Program-made: the position numbers and the translations under genes
Part shown: positions 33,984 to 43,173 of the stretch, one piece after another
Layout of the letters: the number at the start of each line of letters is the position of its first letter
How positions within the stretch are numbered: position 1 is the first letter of the stretch
DNA from: Actibacterium lipolyticum
Lineage (GTDB): Bacteria > Pseudomonadota > Alphaproteobacteria > Rhodobacterales > Rhodobacteraceae
Reading direction: 5' to 3'
Length of the DNA stretch: 64,000 nucleotides
Assembly: GCF_900184935.1 (NCBI RefSeq)
Contig: NZ_FXYE01000002.1
Span: 1,665,501-1,729,500 of the forward strand
The notes under the pieces: generated by a model
Seen by the model: the letters and a program-made list of their open reading frames with translations, nothing else
The model's database searches: none
What the model was told of the DNA's origin: nothing

Positions 33984-35560
33984 TAGACGCGCTCCTCATC
34001 TTCTTCCAGCCAAGTTCGAAGGACTTCCACCGTTTCATCGCTGCGGTCGTCGATCATTTGGCGCAAACGATCAACGGGGTCTGTCACTGCGACTGGAAGG
34101 GCATTTTGGGCCGTATCAGAGACTAAATTCATCGTCTCTACCGAGGGTTGGCCTGTCTCAATCTCTCCATCTAAACCGGGCGTGGCAGGCGGTGGCAGGC
34201 TTGCACTGATCGGCACCGGTTTTGACAGAAGGATGGGGCGGACCACAAACAGGCCCAAGATGATTCCAACAATCGCCAGCACACCCAGCTGCAGAATTTC
34301 CATCGGGTTCATGTCCATCCGCTGGATCAACCCGGGCTGAGCTGCCGTGCCCAATGCCGGGACGGGTTGGAACTCCATCGACTTTAAGGTGATGACGTCA
34401 CCGCGCGCTTCGTCAAAGCCAACTGCGGAGGCAACAAGCTCTTCCAGTGATGCGAGGTCTTCGGCAGGCAACGCTTGCCAGACCTCTTTGCCATCTGGCC
34501 CGACGGTACGCACACCATCAAGCAACACGGCAACGCTTAGGCGTTTGATGGCGCCCGGCGATTTAAAGACCTCGCGCTGAGTTTCAGAGACTTCGTAATT
34601 GACCCTTTCGCGCGTTTCGGAATCGGTGCTGGATGAATTACGGTTTGTCCCAGCGTCCCCATCGGGCAAATTGCTGGCAATCGTTACCGCGCCGCTTCCC
34701 TGATCATTGGCAGATGTAGAGCGTTCTTCAGTGTCAGTCGAAATTGCCACACGGGTGTCGGGGTCGAACCGCCTTTCAACAATCGATTCCCTGTCTGTCA
34801 CCGTCTCAACGGAAACCTCGACGACCGCGCGGCCCGGACCCATACGGGCGGCAAGCAAACGCTCTACATTTTGCCTTAACTCGGCCTCGCGATTGTTTGC
34901 CTCGCCCGTCTGTGACGCCCCAGTGTCCCCGACAAGAATGACACCATCGGTGCCGTTGATGACCGAGACATCCTCAGGAGCCAGCCCAGCGACAGAGGAC
35001 GCGACGAGATACCTCAGCGCCTTGGCCTGCGCACTGGAAAAGCCCGCGCCCGCAGGCGTCACGGTCACAGACGCAGACACCTTTAGGTCGCGCCGGAAGG
35101 GTTGGCCGGACGCGTTGGCAATATGGACCCGCGCGGCACGAATATGTGGACTGGCAAGGATCGTGCGCGCCAGTTCTCCTTCTTTTGCCCGCCAATAGGC
35201 AGCATCAAACATCTGCGAGGTGGTCCCAAACCCAGACAGCGAATCAAGCAGTTCGTACCCGGATGATCCATTCGCAGGCAGCCCGTCGCTTGCCAGCGTC
35301 ATACGCAATTCGTCACGCTGGGAACTGTCCACAAAGATGGACCCTCCGCGGACCTCGTAAGGTACGGCGCGCTGTTCAAGTGCCTGAACAACCTCTCCAG
35401 CCGCGCCCCCCTCTAAACCAGAGTATAGCAGCGCCATATTCGGCGCGGCGGCCATGCGGGACATGGCAAGAATTGCTGCAAACATGGCGATGGTGGAAAG
35501 CGCAACGACGGCGCGTTTACGCATATCTAAGCTGGACCAGACAGCGGTAAGCTGTTGCAC
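33983..35560 (-). CDS. fliF: Flagellar MS-ring protein FliF
   Basis: About 525 residues forming the inner-membrane MS ring. Transmembrane helices lie near residues 15-35 and 425-447. Between them are the ring-building modules (LYSGLEGGAAGEVVQALEQ near residue 45, and EGELARTILASPHIRAARVHIA). The last residues (TVEVLRTWLEEDEE) match the FliG-binding tail. The GTG at 35560 is chosen because GGAG lies six bases upstream (35567-35570); the frame also stays open to 35608. It heads the minus-strand operon and is divergent from fliL. Confidence 0.95.
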   Translation of the reverse strand: MQQLTAVWSSLDMRKRAVVALSTIAMFAAILAMSRMAAAPNMALLYSGLEGGAAGEVVQALEQRAVPYEVRGGSIFVDSSQRDELRMTLASDGLPANGSSGYELLDSLSGFGTTSQMFDAAYWRAKEGELARTILASPHIRAARVHIANASGQPFRRDLKVSASVTVTPAGAGFSSAQAKALRYLVASSVAGLAPEDVSVINGTDGVILVGDTGASQTGEANNREAELRQNVERLLAARMGPGRAVVEVSVETVTDRESIVERRFDPDTRVAISTDTEERSTSANDQGSGAVTIASNLPDGDAGTNRNSSSTDSETRERVNYEVSETQREVFKSPGAIKRLSVAVLLDGVRTVGPDGKEVWQALPAEDLASLEELVASAVGFDEARGDVITLKSMEFQPVPALGTAAQPGLIQRMDMNPMEILQLGVLAIVGIILGLFVVRPILLSKPVPISASLPPPATPGLDGEIETGQPSVETMNLVSDTAQNALPVAVTDPVDRLRQMIDDRSDETVEVLRTWLEEDEERV

Positions 35561-35688
35561 GACGATACTCCGGTTATTGCAGGGCTTCTGCCCCCGTCTT
35601 CTCTCCATCCTTCCCTGATCAGGCTTAACAATCGGTTAGCTTCCACCCGCGTATAGAAGGAGGAGCGTTACAAGAATGGAACGAGAAC

Positions 35689-36180
35689 ATGGCAGCCACA
35701 GATATTGCCGACGAACCGGTGCCGAAGAAATCGAAGTTACCGCTTCTTATTGGTCTGATCCTCGCCCTTGGACTGGGCGCAGGTGCTTTTTTTGCGGTCT
35801 ATTCTGGCAAGGTGCACTTGCCGATCGGTGGTGAAAAAGCGGCGGACAAGGATCACAAGAAAGACGATGCAAAGGATAGCGGGGTGTCGTTCGTTGCGCT
35901 GGATCCGCTGATTGTTTCGCTTGGGCCCGAATCTCCGAATCGTCATTTGAAATTTGCCGCCTCTGTCGAAGTTGTTCCCGGACATGAGGTTGAAGTCACC
36001 AACTTGATGCCCCGCATTCTGGACGTCCTGAACAGCTATCTTCGCGCCGTTGATGTGGCTGATTTGGAAACATCCGCCACGCTGGTGCGCCTGCGGGCAC
36101 AGATGTTGCGGCGCATCCAGATCGTCACCGGCGAGGGTCAGGTGCGCGATCTTCTTATCACTGAATTTGTCTTGAACTGA
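35689..36180 (+). CDS. fliL: Flagellar basal-body-associated protein FliL
   Basis: A 163-residue bitopic inner-membrane protein. One transmembrane helix (LPLLIGLILALGLGAGAFFA, about residues 18-37) is followed by a charged linker rich in Lys and Asp and a periplasmic FliL domain that ends VRDLLITEFVLN, the usual C-terminal pattern. FliL surrounds and stabilises the MotAB stator. It opens the plus-strand operon that continues with motE-like and motA genes, which fits that role. A second FliL-like protein is encoded at 45363-45845. Confidence 0.93.
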   Translation: MAATDIADEPVPKKSKLPLLIGLILALGLGAGAFFAVYSGKVHLPIGGEKAADKDHKKDDAKDSGVSFVALDPLIVSLGPESPNRHLKFAASVEVVPGHEVEVTNLMPRILDVLNSYLRAVDVADLETSATLVRLRAQMLRRIQIVTGEGQVRDLLITEFVLN

Positions 36181-36190
36181 GGGCGCAAAA

Positions 36191-36610
36191 ATGGCGTTGA
36201 TCGCTGATATTCTTCTTGTGGCCGGGGCTTTGGGCACGGCGCTTTATTGTATGATCCTTGCTCGCCGGCTGCGCCGTTTCAATGACCTTGAAAAAGGCGT
36301 TGGCGGCGCGATCGCAGCATTATCGACCCAGGTCGATGACATGACCCGAGCCTTGGACGCCGCGCGCAGTTCCGCCCAAGATTCGTCGGGAACCCTTACC
36401 CAACTTACCGACCGTGCAGACGGCGTTGCCCAGCGGTTAGAGCTGTTGGTCGCATCTCTGCACGATGTACCCATGGGTGACGAAAAGCCAAAACAGACTG
36501 AATTAGAGCCGAAATCAACGTCTGAAAGACCGCTTTCGTTCATTCGTTCACGAGCGGTTGGAAAGCCCGACCCGCTGATATTGCGCGGCCGACCAGAGGT
36601 GGCCGAATGA
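36191..36610 (+). CDS. Conserved-looking unknown protein between fliL and the motE-like gene
   Basis: A 139-residue protein with one N-terminal hydrophobic helix (about residues 5-22, IADILLVAGALGTALYCMIL) and a cytoplasmic or periplasmic helical part with heptad spacing (FNDLEKGVGGAIAALSTQVDDMTRALDAA). The C-terminal tail is charged and probably disordered. It begins ten bases after fliL and overlaps the next gene by four bases, so it is co-translated with stator-associated genes. A protein of this build in this position recurs in alphaproteobacterial flagellar clusters, but no function is assigned here. Confidence 0.75.
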   Translation: MALIADILLVAGALGTALYCMILARRLRRFNDLEKGVGGAIAALSTQVDDMTRALDAARSSAQDSSGTLTQLTDRADGVAQRLELLVASLHDVPMGDEKPKQTELEPKSTSERPLSFIRSRAVGKPDPLILRGRPEVAE

Positions 36611-37191
36611 CAAAGCTGGTAAGATCAAACCGCCGGGCTGGGCGTGGCGCGCTGCTGATCGTGGCGTCTATGCTGGCGATTTCCGGGTTTATTCGTCTGG
36701 GCAGTGGCACCGGCCTTGCCGTCGCACGTCAGGTGGAGGCGTTTACAAGCCAAGCTCCTCAGCCGAACGAATGCGGGCCATCGCCCGATATTGCCATGCT
36801 TCTGGCAGCCCTGCAGGAGCGAGAGGCAAAGGTTGAAATCACTGAAACCGCGCAACTGCAAACACAGCAAACGTTAGATTTGGCCCGTGAAGAGATTGGC
36901 GTTCAGTTGGCGGCATTAAAAGCCGCAGAAGGGGATCTTAAGGCGACGATTACCTTGGCCGATAGCGCCGCCGAAAGCGACCTTGCCCGGCTGACCTCCG
37001 TCTACGAAAGCATGAAGCCGAAAGATGCCGTTTCGCTATTTGGCGCGATGGCCCCGGAATTTGCCGCCGGCTTCTTGGGTCGCATGCGCGCCGATTCTGC
37101 CGCGGCGATTCTTACCGGGCTGGAACCCGAAACCGCTTATCTGATCAGCGTTATTTTGGCTGGCCGAAATGCAAACGCGCCAACCGAATGA
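36607..37191 (+). CDS. motE: MotE-like periplasmic chaperone (MgtE N-domain-like)
   Basis: A 194-residue protein with an N-terminal membrane anchor or signal (residues 13-35), a coiled-coil middle rich in Glu/Gln/Ala (about 65-120) and a C-terminal MgtE intracellular-N-like helical domain (VYESMKPKDAVSLFGAMAPEFAAGFLGRMRADSAAAIL). This order is that of MotE proteins, which aid MotC or stator assembly in rhizobia. Its place between fliL and motA supports a motor role. The name is an assignment by architecture, not by close identity. Confidence 0.75.
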   Translation: MTKLVRSNRRAGRGALLIVASMLAISGFIRLGSGTGLAVARQVEAFTSQAPQPNECGPSPDIAMLLAALQEREAKVEITETAQLQTQQTLDLAREEIGVQLAALKAAEGDLKATITLADSAAESDLARLTSVYESMKPKDAVSLFGAMAPEFAAGFLGRMRADSAAAILTGLEPETAYLISVILAGRNANAPTE

Positions 37192-37261
37192 TCAGGGTTT
37201 CTTTACCATCGGATGCGACCATTTCAGCGACTGATTCATCGAAAAAAACGGAGCACAGCGA

Positions 37262-38128
37262 ATGATCGGCATAGTAGGTATCATCATGATCTTCGTTATG
37301 GTTTTCGGCGGCTATTTGGCCGCTGGCGGCAAGATGGGGATTATCATGAAATCCCTTCCTTACGAATTCACCATGATCGGTGGTGCCGCCGTTGGTGCAT
37401 TTGTCATCAGCAACGATCTGGCGGCGATCAAGCATACGATCAAAGATCTGGGAAAGGTGTTCAAAGGCCCCAAGTGGAAGCCCGATGATTACCGCGACCT
37501 TCTGTGTCTGCTGTTTGAGCTTGTAAGGCTGGCGCGTCAAAACCCCGTTGGTCTGGAAGAGCATATCGAAGGACCAGACAGTTCGGCGATTTTTCAAAGA
37601 TACCCCAGGATTTCGGCGGATCGAGAGGCCGTCGATCTTATCTGTGATACGCTGCGTTCGGCATCAATGAACTACGATGATCCGCATCAGGTGGAAGAGG
37701 TGTTGGAAAAGCGGATGGACGCAAACCTGCACCATGCAATGCATTCCAGTCATGCCTTGCAAACAGTCGCAGACGGGCTTCCGGCGCTTGGAATTGTTGC
37801 GGCGGTTTTGGGCGTGATCAAAACAATGGGATCCATTGATCAGCCCCCCGAAATTTTGGGCAAACTGATTGGCGGCGCGCTGGTGGGCACATTTTTGGGC
37901 GTGTTTCTTGCCTATGGGTTGGTGGGGCCTTTTGCGGCGAAGGTTAAGACGGTCGTTGAAGAAGACGGTCACTTTTACCAACTGATCCGCGAAGTCTTGG
38001 TCGCGAATCTGCATAACCATTCAATGAACCTTTGCATCGAAGTGGGACGCCAGAACACGCCAAGCCACTATCGCCCCAGCTTCAATGACCTTGAAGAGGC
38101 GCTAAAGGCGACAAAGGACGCAGCATGA
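37262..38128 (+). CDS. motA: Flagellar motor stator protein MotA
   Basis: A 288-residue integral membrane protein with four transmembrane helices (about residues 2-20, 33-50, 165-190, 200-222). The cytoplasmic loop between helices 2 and 3 carries charged residues (RYPRISADREAVDLI) that contact FliG in the family. The third helix region reads GLPALGIVAAVLGVIKTMGSID, a MotA signature, and GGALVGTFLGVFLAYGL follows. It forms the proton channel with MotB, but no motB gene was seen in the window. It is preceded by a motE-like gene and overlaps the next gene by four bases. Confidence 0.95.
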   Translation: MIGIVGIIMIFVMVFGGYLAAGGKMGIIMKSLPYEFTMIGGAAVGAFVISNDLAAIKHTIKDLGKVFKGPKWKPDDYRDLLCLLFELVRLARQNPVGLEEHIEGPDSSAIFQRYPRISADREAVDLICDTLRSASMNYDDPHQVEEVLEKRMDANLHHAMHSSHALQTVADGLPALGIVAAVLGVIKTMGSIDQPPEILGKLIGGALVGTFLGVFLAYGLVGPFAAKVKTVVEEDGHFYQLIREVLVANLHNHSMNLCIEVGRQNTPSHYRPSFNDLEEALKATKDAA

Positions 38129-40263
38129 GAATCCTAGGCTTGGCTCTTTTTGCAATTCTCTTTGCCACGTCCGCCCGTGCCGAAACGGTGCGTGTTCGAT
38201 CGGGTGAGCACGCCGATTTCTCTCGGTTAGTGGTTCCGCTCAGCACGCGGGTCGACTGGTCTGTTGAGGCCAGCAGCGATGGCTACACTCTTGTTCTGGA
38301 AAACACGGATACGACGTTTGATCTAAGCAAGGTATTTTACTACATCCCGCGAACACGGCTGGCCAATATTGTTGCCCGCCCCGGACGCTTAGACCTGTCG
38401 GTCACCTGTGAATGCCACGTCGATGCGTTCGAGGTTTCACCGGGGCGTATTGTGGTCGACATCAAAGACGGGGCTGGCGCGGTTCCAGCGAAGAAAGCCT
38501 TCGTTGAGCTTCCAAATGCGGGCATGAAACTGCTAAGCCGACCACCGCTTTCTCTGTCCGCCGATTTAATAAAAAAAGAGCCTGTTCCGCCCCAAAAACG
38601 CGCGACGACCGACATAGAGCCGTTGCGCGAAGAATTGCTTTTGGATCTTTCCCGTGCAGTTGCGCAGGGTTTGATCGCTGTGCCTGACGTGAAACGGGTA
38701 TCTGAAAACTCGGCGAAACCTGCGTTGAGCGATCAGCTTCTTAACAAACTTGGCAGGCACGTAGAAACAAGTATCGACCGCGACGACGTTGTCGAAAAAC
38801 CCGAAGACATGATCGATCATCAGCCAAAGTGCTTGGCGCCTGATCTGTTCGCGTTCTTTGAGGAACCGGTTTCAGAACCGGCTACCCAGCGTCTATCGGC
38901 GGCGCGCCTCTCGCTAATGAGCGAGTTTGATGACGTTGATGAAGGCGCGATACACGCCTTGATAAAGGCCCATCTATATTTGGGTTTTGGTGCCGAAGCG
39001 AAAGTTCTGTTGGACGCATTTCCGGCGCAGGTTCCTGATCATTCACTGTTGCGCCTGTTGGCGGCAATAGCCGACGGCGATGTGCCGGTGGATGCCGGTG
39101 TGTTGTCCGGCCAACTTGGCTGCGCTGCGCCGGTTGCGATGTGGGCATCGCTTGCGGTTGAACAGTTGCCTCGCGACGAACTGATCGAACGGGGCGCGAT
39201 CCAAGCAGCGATTTCTGCGCTTCCACTTCATTTGCGCCGCGAACTTGGGCCAAAGGTCGCGCAGCGTTTCCTCGACATAGGCGACGATGAAACGGCAGCG
39301 CGTATTCAAAACGCAATTGGCCGAGTGAATGGGGCTCACGGGCCTGGATACGATCTGGTCAATGCACGTCTGGAAATGAAGTCCGGGGGCGAAGATCTTG
39401 CCGAAGATACTCTCGATAAGATCTCACAGCGCGGCGATTTGTACGCGATTGATGCTTTCATAAGCTTGGTTGAAACGAAGCTTGAAGACTCCGTTCCTCC
39501 AAGTCCAGAGGACATAACCCATGTTGAAGCGTTGGCGTTTGAACACAGTGGTACGCCGTTGGGCGCGCGTTTGGCGGGGCTGTCGGTGCGTGCCAGCGCT
39601 GGTGCTGGGGATTTCAACGCGGCATTTGAAAAGTTCGCAGCCTTTGATCACGATTCAGGTGAATTAGTCTCTGATCTAGCGATTGTTTTGACTGCAAACG
39701 CCGACGACGCGGCGTTTCTGCGTCACGCGTTCCGCCTGCTTTTCGAACAACAAACCGAAGCTTTGTCGCCCAATGCCCGCGTCGCGGTCGGAGGGCGGTT
39801 TGTTGAGCTGGGTTTTGTTGCTCAGGCCAAGCAGTTTCTGGATGCCCAGCACGGGCTTCATTCACCCGATGAACGACGTCTGCACGCTGAAATAGCGTTG
39901 GCTGATGGGGACCCAGATGCAGCTTTGTCGATGACGAACGGTCAAGAGTCCGCGGCGGCGCGACAACTCAGGGCGCGTGCCCATCTTGCGTTGGGGGATT
40001 ACGCATCGGCTCAGCGGCAATTGCGTGACGAAGAACTGTTGCAATCGGTCGCGTGGCAAACTGCGGATTGGCCAGCGGTCGTTAAGTTTGGATCGCCCGA
40101 GCAACAAGACTTCGCGGCGCTGCGTTTAGCACCGAAGGGTCAGCAAAATGACACCTCGCCTACGCTCGCAGGTGCGACCGAAATCTTGGAAAAAAGTGTG
40201 AAAACACGGGAAGTGTTGGAAGCACTTGTTCAGAGCCCATCGAAGCCAGCCAACTTTCCATAA
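38125..40263 (+). CDS. Large periplasmic protein of unknown function in the flagellar operon
   Basis: A 712-residue protein with a signal peptide (residues 1-19, ending TSARA). Residues 20-115 form a beta-rich domain (VRVRSGEHADFSRLVVPLS, later SPGRIVVDIKDG) whose pattern resembles an AMIN domain, with a C-E-C pair at Cys95/Cys97. From about residue 240 the protein is a long series of alpha-helical hairpins rich in Ala, Leu and Asp, like TPR or Sel1 solenoids. The start overlaps motA (ATGA), and sltF follows. It may bind peptidoglycan or scaffold stator or ring proteins in the periplasm, but no function is assigned. Confidence 0.8.
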   Translation: MRILGLALFAILFATSARAETVRVRSGEHADFSRLVVPLSTRVDWSVEASSDGYTLVLENTDTTFDLSKVFYYIPRTRLANIVARPGRLDLSVTCECHVDAFEVSPGRIVVDIKDGAGAVPAKKAFVELPNAGMKLLSRPPLSLSADLIKKEPVPPQKRATTDIEPLREELLLDLSRAVAQGLIAVPDVKRVSENSAKPALSDQLLNKLGRHVETSIDRDDVVEKPEDMIDHQPKCLAPDLFAFFEEPVSEPATQRLSAARLSLMSEFDDVDEGAIHALIKAHLYLGFGAEAKVLLDAFPAQVPDHSLLRLLAAIADGDVPVDAGVLSGQLGCAAPVAMWASLAVEQLPRDELIERGAIQAAISALPLHLRRELGPKVAQRFLDIGDDETAARIQNAIGRVNGAHGPGYDLVNARLEMKSGGEDLAEDTLDKISQRGDLYAIDAFISLVETKLEDSVPPSPEDITHVEALAFEHSGTPLGARLAGLSVRASAGAGDFNAAFEKFAAFDHDSGELVSDLAIVLTANADDAAFLRHAFRLLFEQQTEALSPNARVAVGGRFVELGFVAQAKQFLDAQHGLHSPDERRLHAEIALADGDPDAALSMTNGQESAAARQLRARAHLALGDYASAQRQLRDEELLQSVAWQTADWPAVVKFGSPEQQDFAALRLAPKGQQNDTSPTLAGATEILEKSVKTREVLEALVQSPSKPANFP

Positions 40264-40342
40264 CAAGGCGAATACCGGGTTACTCTTTATCAACCACGTC
40301 GGTTTAGCGTTGCTGCTGACACCATCGTAAGGAGCAGCCAGA

Positions 40343-41083
40343 ATGGCGCGATTTTCTAGCCAATTAAAAGGAATTGTCATTTGGATCGCGACCATTGGCG
40401 CGACCCAAAGTTTGGCTGACCCATCGGTGTTGTGTGACCATGCTGCGCAGAAGGCCTCGGAAGCGATGGGTGTCCCTATTTCGGTGTTAAAAGCGATTTC
40501 GCTGACCGAAACCGGACGCAAACGCGGGGGCGAAATGCGGCCTTGGCCATGGACCGTTAACATGGAGGGTAAGGGGGTTTGGTTCGACGACCCGGACAGT
40601 GCGAAAGCATACGTTTATAAGCATTATAAGACAGGCGCGCGCAGCTTCGATGTTGGGTGCTTTCAGTTGAACTATCGTTGGCACGGGCAAAATTTCTCGT
40701 CTATCGATGAGATGTTCCAGCCAGAGCCAAACGCGCTTTATGCGGCTCAGTTTCTGTCGGACCTTTACAAAGAAATGGGAAACTGGAGCGCCGCAGCCGG
40801 TGCTTATCATTCTCGCACGAAGAAATACGCCACGCGATACCGCAAGCGATTTGATGTGTTTCGCGCAGCATTTATCCATCAAGACGGAACTACGCCCGCG
40901 CCCGTTCCGGCGGCGCCACCTTCCGCGCCCACGTCTGCCCCTGCGCCAGTGCAAGTTGCGACCAGAATTAACAAATTCCCATTGCTGAAGACAGGGCAGG
41001 GTGCGCGTGGTTTGGGTTCGCTTGTGCCAATTACGACAACGCCGAGTGCAGGATTGTTCATTAGACCGCAGGCTGGTGGTTGA
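40343..41083 (+). CDS. sltF: Flagellum-specific lytic transglycosylase (SltF-like)
   Basis: A 246-residue exported protein: signal peptide to about residue 25, then a lysozyme-like SLT domain with the catalytic Glu56 in SLTETGR and the later segment GARSFDVGCFQLNYRWHG. The C-terminal 60 residues are rich in Pro and Ala and probably disordered. In Rhodobacter the SltF enzyme opens the peptidoglycan for the rod, a job done by the C-terminal domain of FlgJ in enterobacteria. The FlgJ-like protein of this cluster (55006-55281) lacks that domain, which fits. It overlaps flhA by one base (TGATG). Confidence 0.9.
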   Translation: MARFSSQLKGIVIWIATIGATQSLADPSVLCDHAAQKASEAMGVPISVLKAISLTETGRKRGGEMRPWPWTVNMEGKGVWFDDPDSAKAYVYKHYKTGARSFDVGCFQLNYRWHGQNFSSIDEMFQPEPNALYAAQFLSDLYKEMGNWSAAAGAYHSRTKKYATRYRKRFDVFRAAFIHQDGTTPAPVPAAPPSAPTSAPAPVQVATRINKFPLLKTGQGARGLGSLVPITTTPSAGLFIRPQAGG

Positions 41084-43173
41084 TGCCTCAAATCGCACTG
41101 AACCAGTTGTTCCGCCCGACAATCTTGTTGGCTTTGGCCCTGATGGCGGTGATCGTCATGATGGTGCTTCCGGTGCCTGCGTGGGTGCTCGACATTGGGT
41201 TGGCGGCATCGTTTGCCCTTGCGATATTGATCTTCACGGTCACACTTTTTATCGAACGACCGCTCGATTTTTCGGCGTTTCCAACGGTGCTGTTGGCGAC
41301 CTTAATGTTGCGCCTGTCGTTGAACGTATCGTCCACCAAGTTGATTATCGGTCAGGGGCACACCGGAACGCATGCCGCGGGGAACGTGATCGAAGGATTT
41401 GCGAACTTCGTCATGGGGGGCAGTGTCCTGATCGGCCTCGTGGTGTTCGGGGTTCTGATGATCGTCAATTTTATGGTCATCACCAAAGGCGCGGCCCGGA
41501 TGGCAGAAGTTGGGGCTCGTTTCGCACTGGACGGGATGCCGGGCAAACAGCTTGCCATCGACAGCGATATGTCTGCGGGCGCGATTGACCATGCCGAGGC
41601 AAAAGCGCGCCGTGAACTTGAGCAAGCCGAAACAACCTTTTTCGGCTCTTTGGACGGTGCCTCGAAATTCGTTAAGGGCGATGCGGTTGCAGGGCTTTTG
41701 ATCACGCTTCTAAATTTGGTGATGGGTCTGATTATCGGCGTCGCATTGCATGACATGCCAATTTCGCGTGCGTTTGAAACCTATGCGATATTGACGGTTG
41801 GTGATGGGCTGGTCAGTCAAATTCCGGCCGTCATCATCTCGATCGCGTCGGCGTTGCTTCTGGCGCGCGGTGGCGTCAAAGGCGCTGCTGATCTTGCGCT
41901 GGTCGTTCAGTTGGGTCGCTACCCTGCCGCGCTTGCAACGGTTGCCTTGCTAATGGGGCTTTTTGCGCTGGTGCCGGGACTTCCGTTCATACCTTTCATC
42001 GCTGGGGCGGGGGCGCTTGCAAGCGCTGCATGGTTTGCGCATCGCAGCAATGGTCAGCAGGCGGCGAAATCCCCCGATATTGAGGCTGAAAACGTTACCC
42101 CGCCGCAAAGTAGTTCCATGGGCGATCTGTTAGATCTTGACGACATACACGTCGAATTTGCGCCGAACCTGATTGGTATGGTGCTTGATCCCGCCACGGG
42201 GTTGGATGCCCGCATCGGGAACATGCGCAAACACGTGGCCGAGGTTTACGGGCTGATTTTGCCGGAAATTCGGCTGACAGATAATGGTGCGTTGGGGCCG
42301 GGCACCTATGTCGTACGTGTTCAGGGGGTTAAGCAGGCACAGGATGTGTTGCGACCTGATCAGGTGCTTGTACTTCTGTCGGATGCCGCGACCCAATTAC
42401 CGCCCGGAGAGGATGTTGCGGAGCCAGTCTATGGTGCGCCAGCCCGTTGGATCACCAGCCCAAACCGCGAAGAACTGGCTTTGTCCGGTTTGACGCTTGT
42501 GAACCCTTCCGAGGTGTTGGCGACGCATCTTTTGGAAGTCATCCGAGAGAATTTCGCCCGGCTTATGACGTTCAAAGCGCTGCGGCGTTTGCTGGATGAG
42601 TTGTGTAATCTTTCTGACCCGGCACGGGCGGAAGCGAACCGCAAAATGATTGACGATCTGATTCCAGACAAGGTGCCTGTCGATCTATTGCTGGCCGTCC
42701 TTCGGTTACTGTTGGAAGAACGCGTTTCGATCAGAAACTTGCCGCTGATCCTAGAAGCGACAGCCGAAGCGCGCCACTCTCACCCCAACGCAGAGTCGAT
42801 CGCCGAACACGTCCGTCAGCGTTTGGGGTTCCAACTGGTCGAGGAACATCGACGGGATGACGGTACGATACCGCTGCTGCAACTTGCCCCTGAATGGGAA
42901 GAAAAGTTCAATACCTATCAGCTTGCCGGAGAGAACGGCGGCCAGAACATCGCGTTGCCACCGGATGACTTTAACCGACTTGCGAATGCGGTGGCCGAAA
43001 AGCTTGCCGCCGTCGGCGAAACGGGTACGTTTCCCGCTGTTGTCACGTCCTCACGCCGCCGCCGGTTTTTGCGTACAGTCTTGGCCGCGAAAGGGCTCAG
43101 CGCGCCGGTTCTGTCGTTCGAAGAGATTGGGACCGAAGCGCGCCCTGCTCTTGTCGGGCTGGTTCAGCCATGA
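41083..43173 (+). CDS. flhA: Flagellar export gate protein FlhA
   Basis: About 696 residues. Eight transmembrane helices fill residues 15-320 with the FHIPEP signature region (LRLSLNVSSTKLII, then GDAVAGLLITLLNLVMGLIIG). The C-terminal cytoplasmic domain (from about 345) has the usual subdomains and ends with the export platform that receives chaperone-substrate complexes. The start ATG at 41083 overlaps the sltF stop (TGATG). FlhA, FliR and FlhB are encoded in a row with overlapping ends, giving part of the export gate from one transcript. Confidence 0.97.
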   Translation: MPQIALNQLFRPTILLALALMAVIVMMVLPVPAWVLDIGLAASFALAILIFTVTLFIERPLDFSAFPTVLLATLMLRLSLNVSSTKLIIGQGHTGTHAAGNVIEGFANFVMGGSVLIGLVVFGVLMIVNFMVITKGAARMAEVGARFALDGMPGKQLAIDSDMSAGAIDHAEAKARRELEQAETTFFGSLDGASKFVKGDAVAGLLITLLNLVMGLIIGVALHDMPISRAFETYAILTVGDGLVSQIPAVIISIASALLLARGGVKGAADLALVVQLGRYPAALATVALLMGLFALVPGLPFIPFIAGAGALASAAWFAHRSNGQQAAKSPDIEAENVTPPQSSSMGDLLDLDDIHVEFAPNLIGMVLDPATGLDARIGNMRKHVAEVYGLILPEIRLTDNGALGPGTYVVRVQGVKQAQDVLRPDQVLVLLSDAATQLPPGEDVAEPVYGAPARWITSPNREELALSGLTLVNPSEVLATHLLEVIRENFARLMTFKALRRLLDELCNLSDPARAEANRKMIDDLIPDKVPVDLLLAVLRLLLEERVSIRNLPLILEATAEARHSHPNAESIAEHVRQRLGFQLVEEHRRDDGTIPLLQLAPEWEEKFNTYQLAGENGGQNIALPPDDFNRLANAVAEKLAAVGETGTFPAVVTSSRRRRFLRTVLAAKGLSAPVLSFEEIGTEARPALVGLVQP

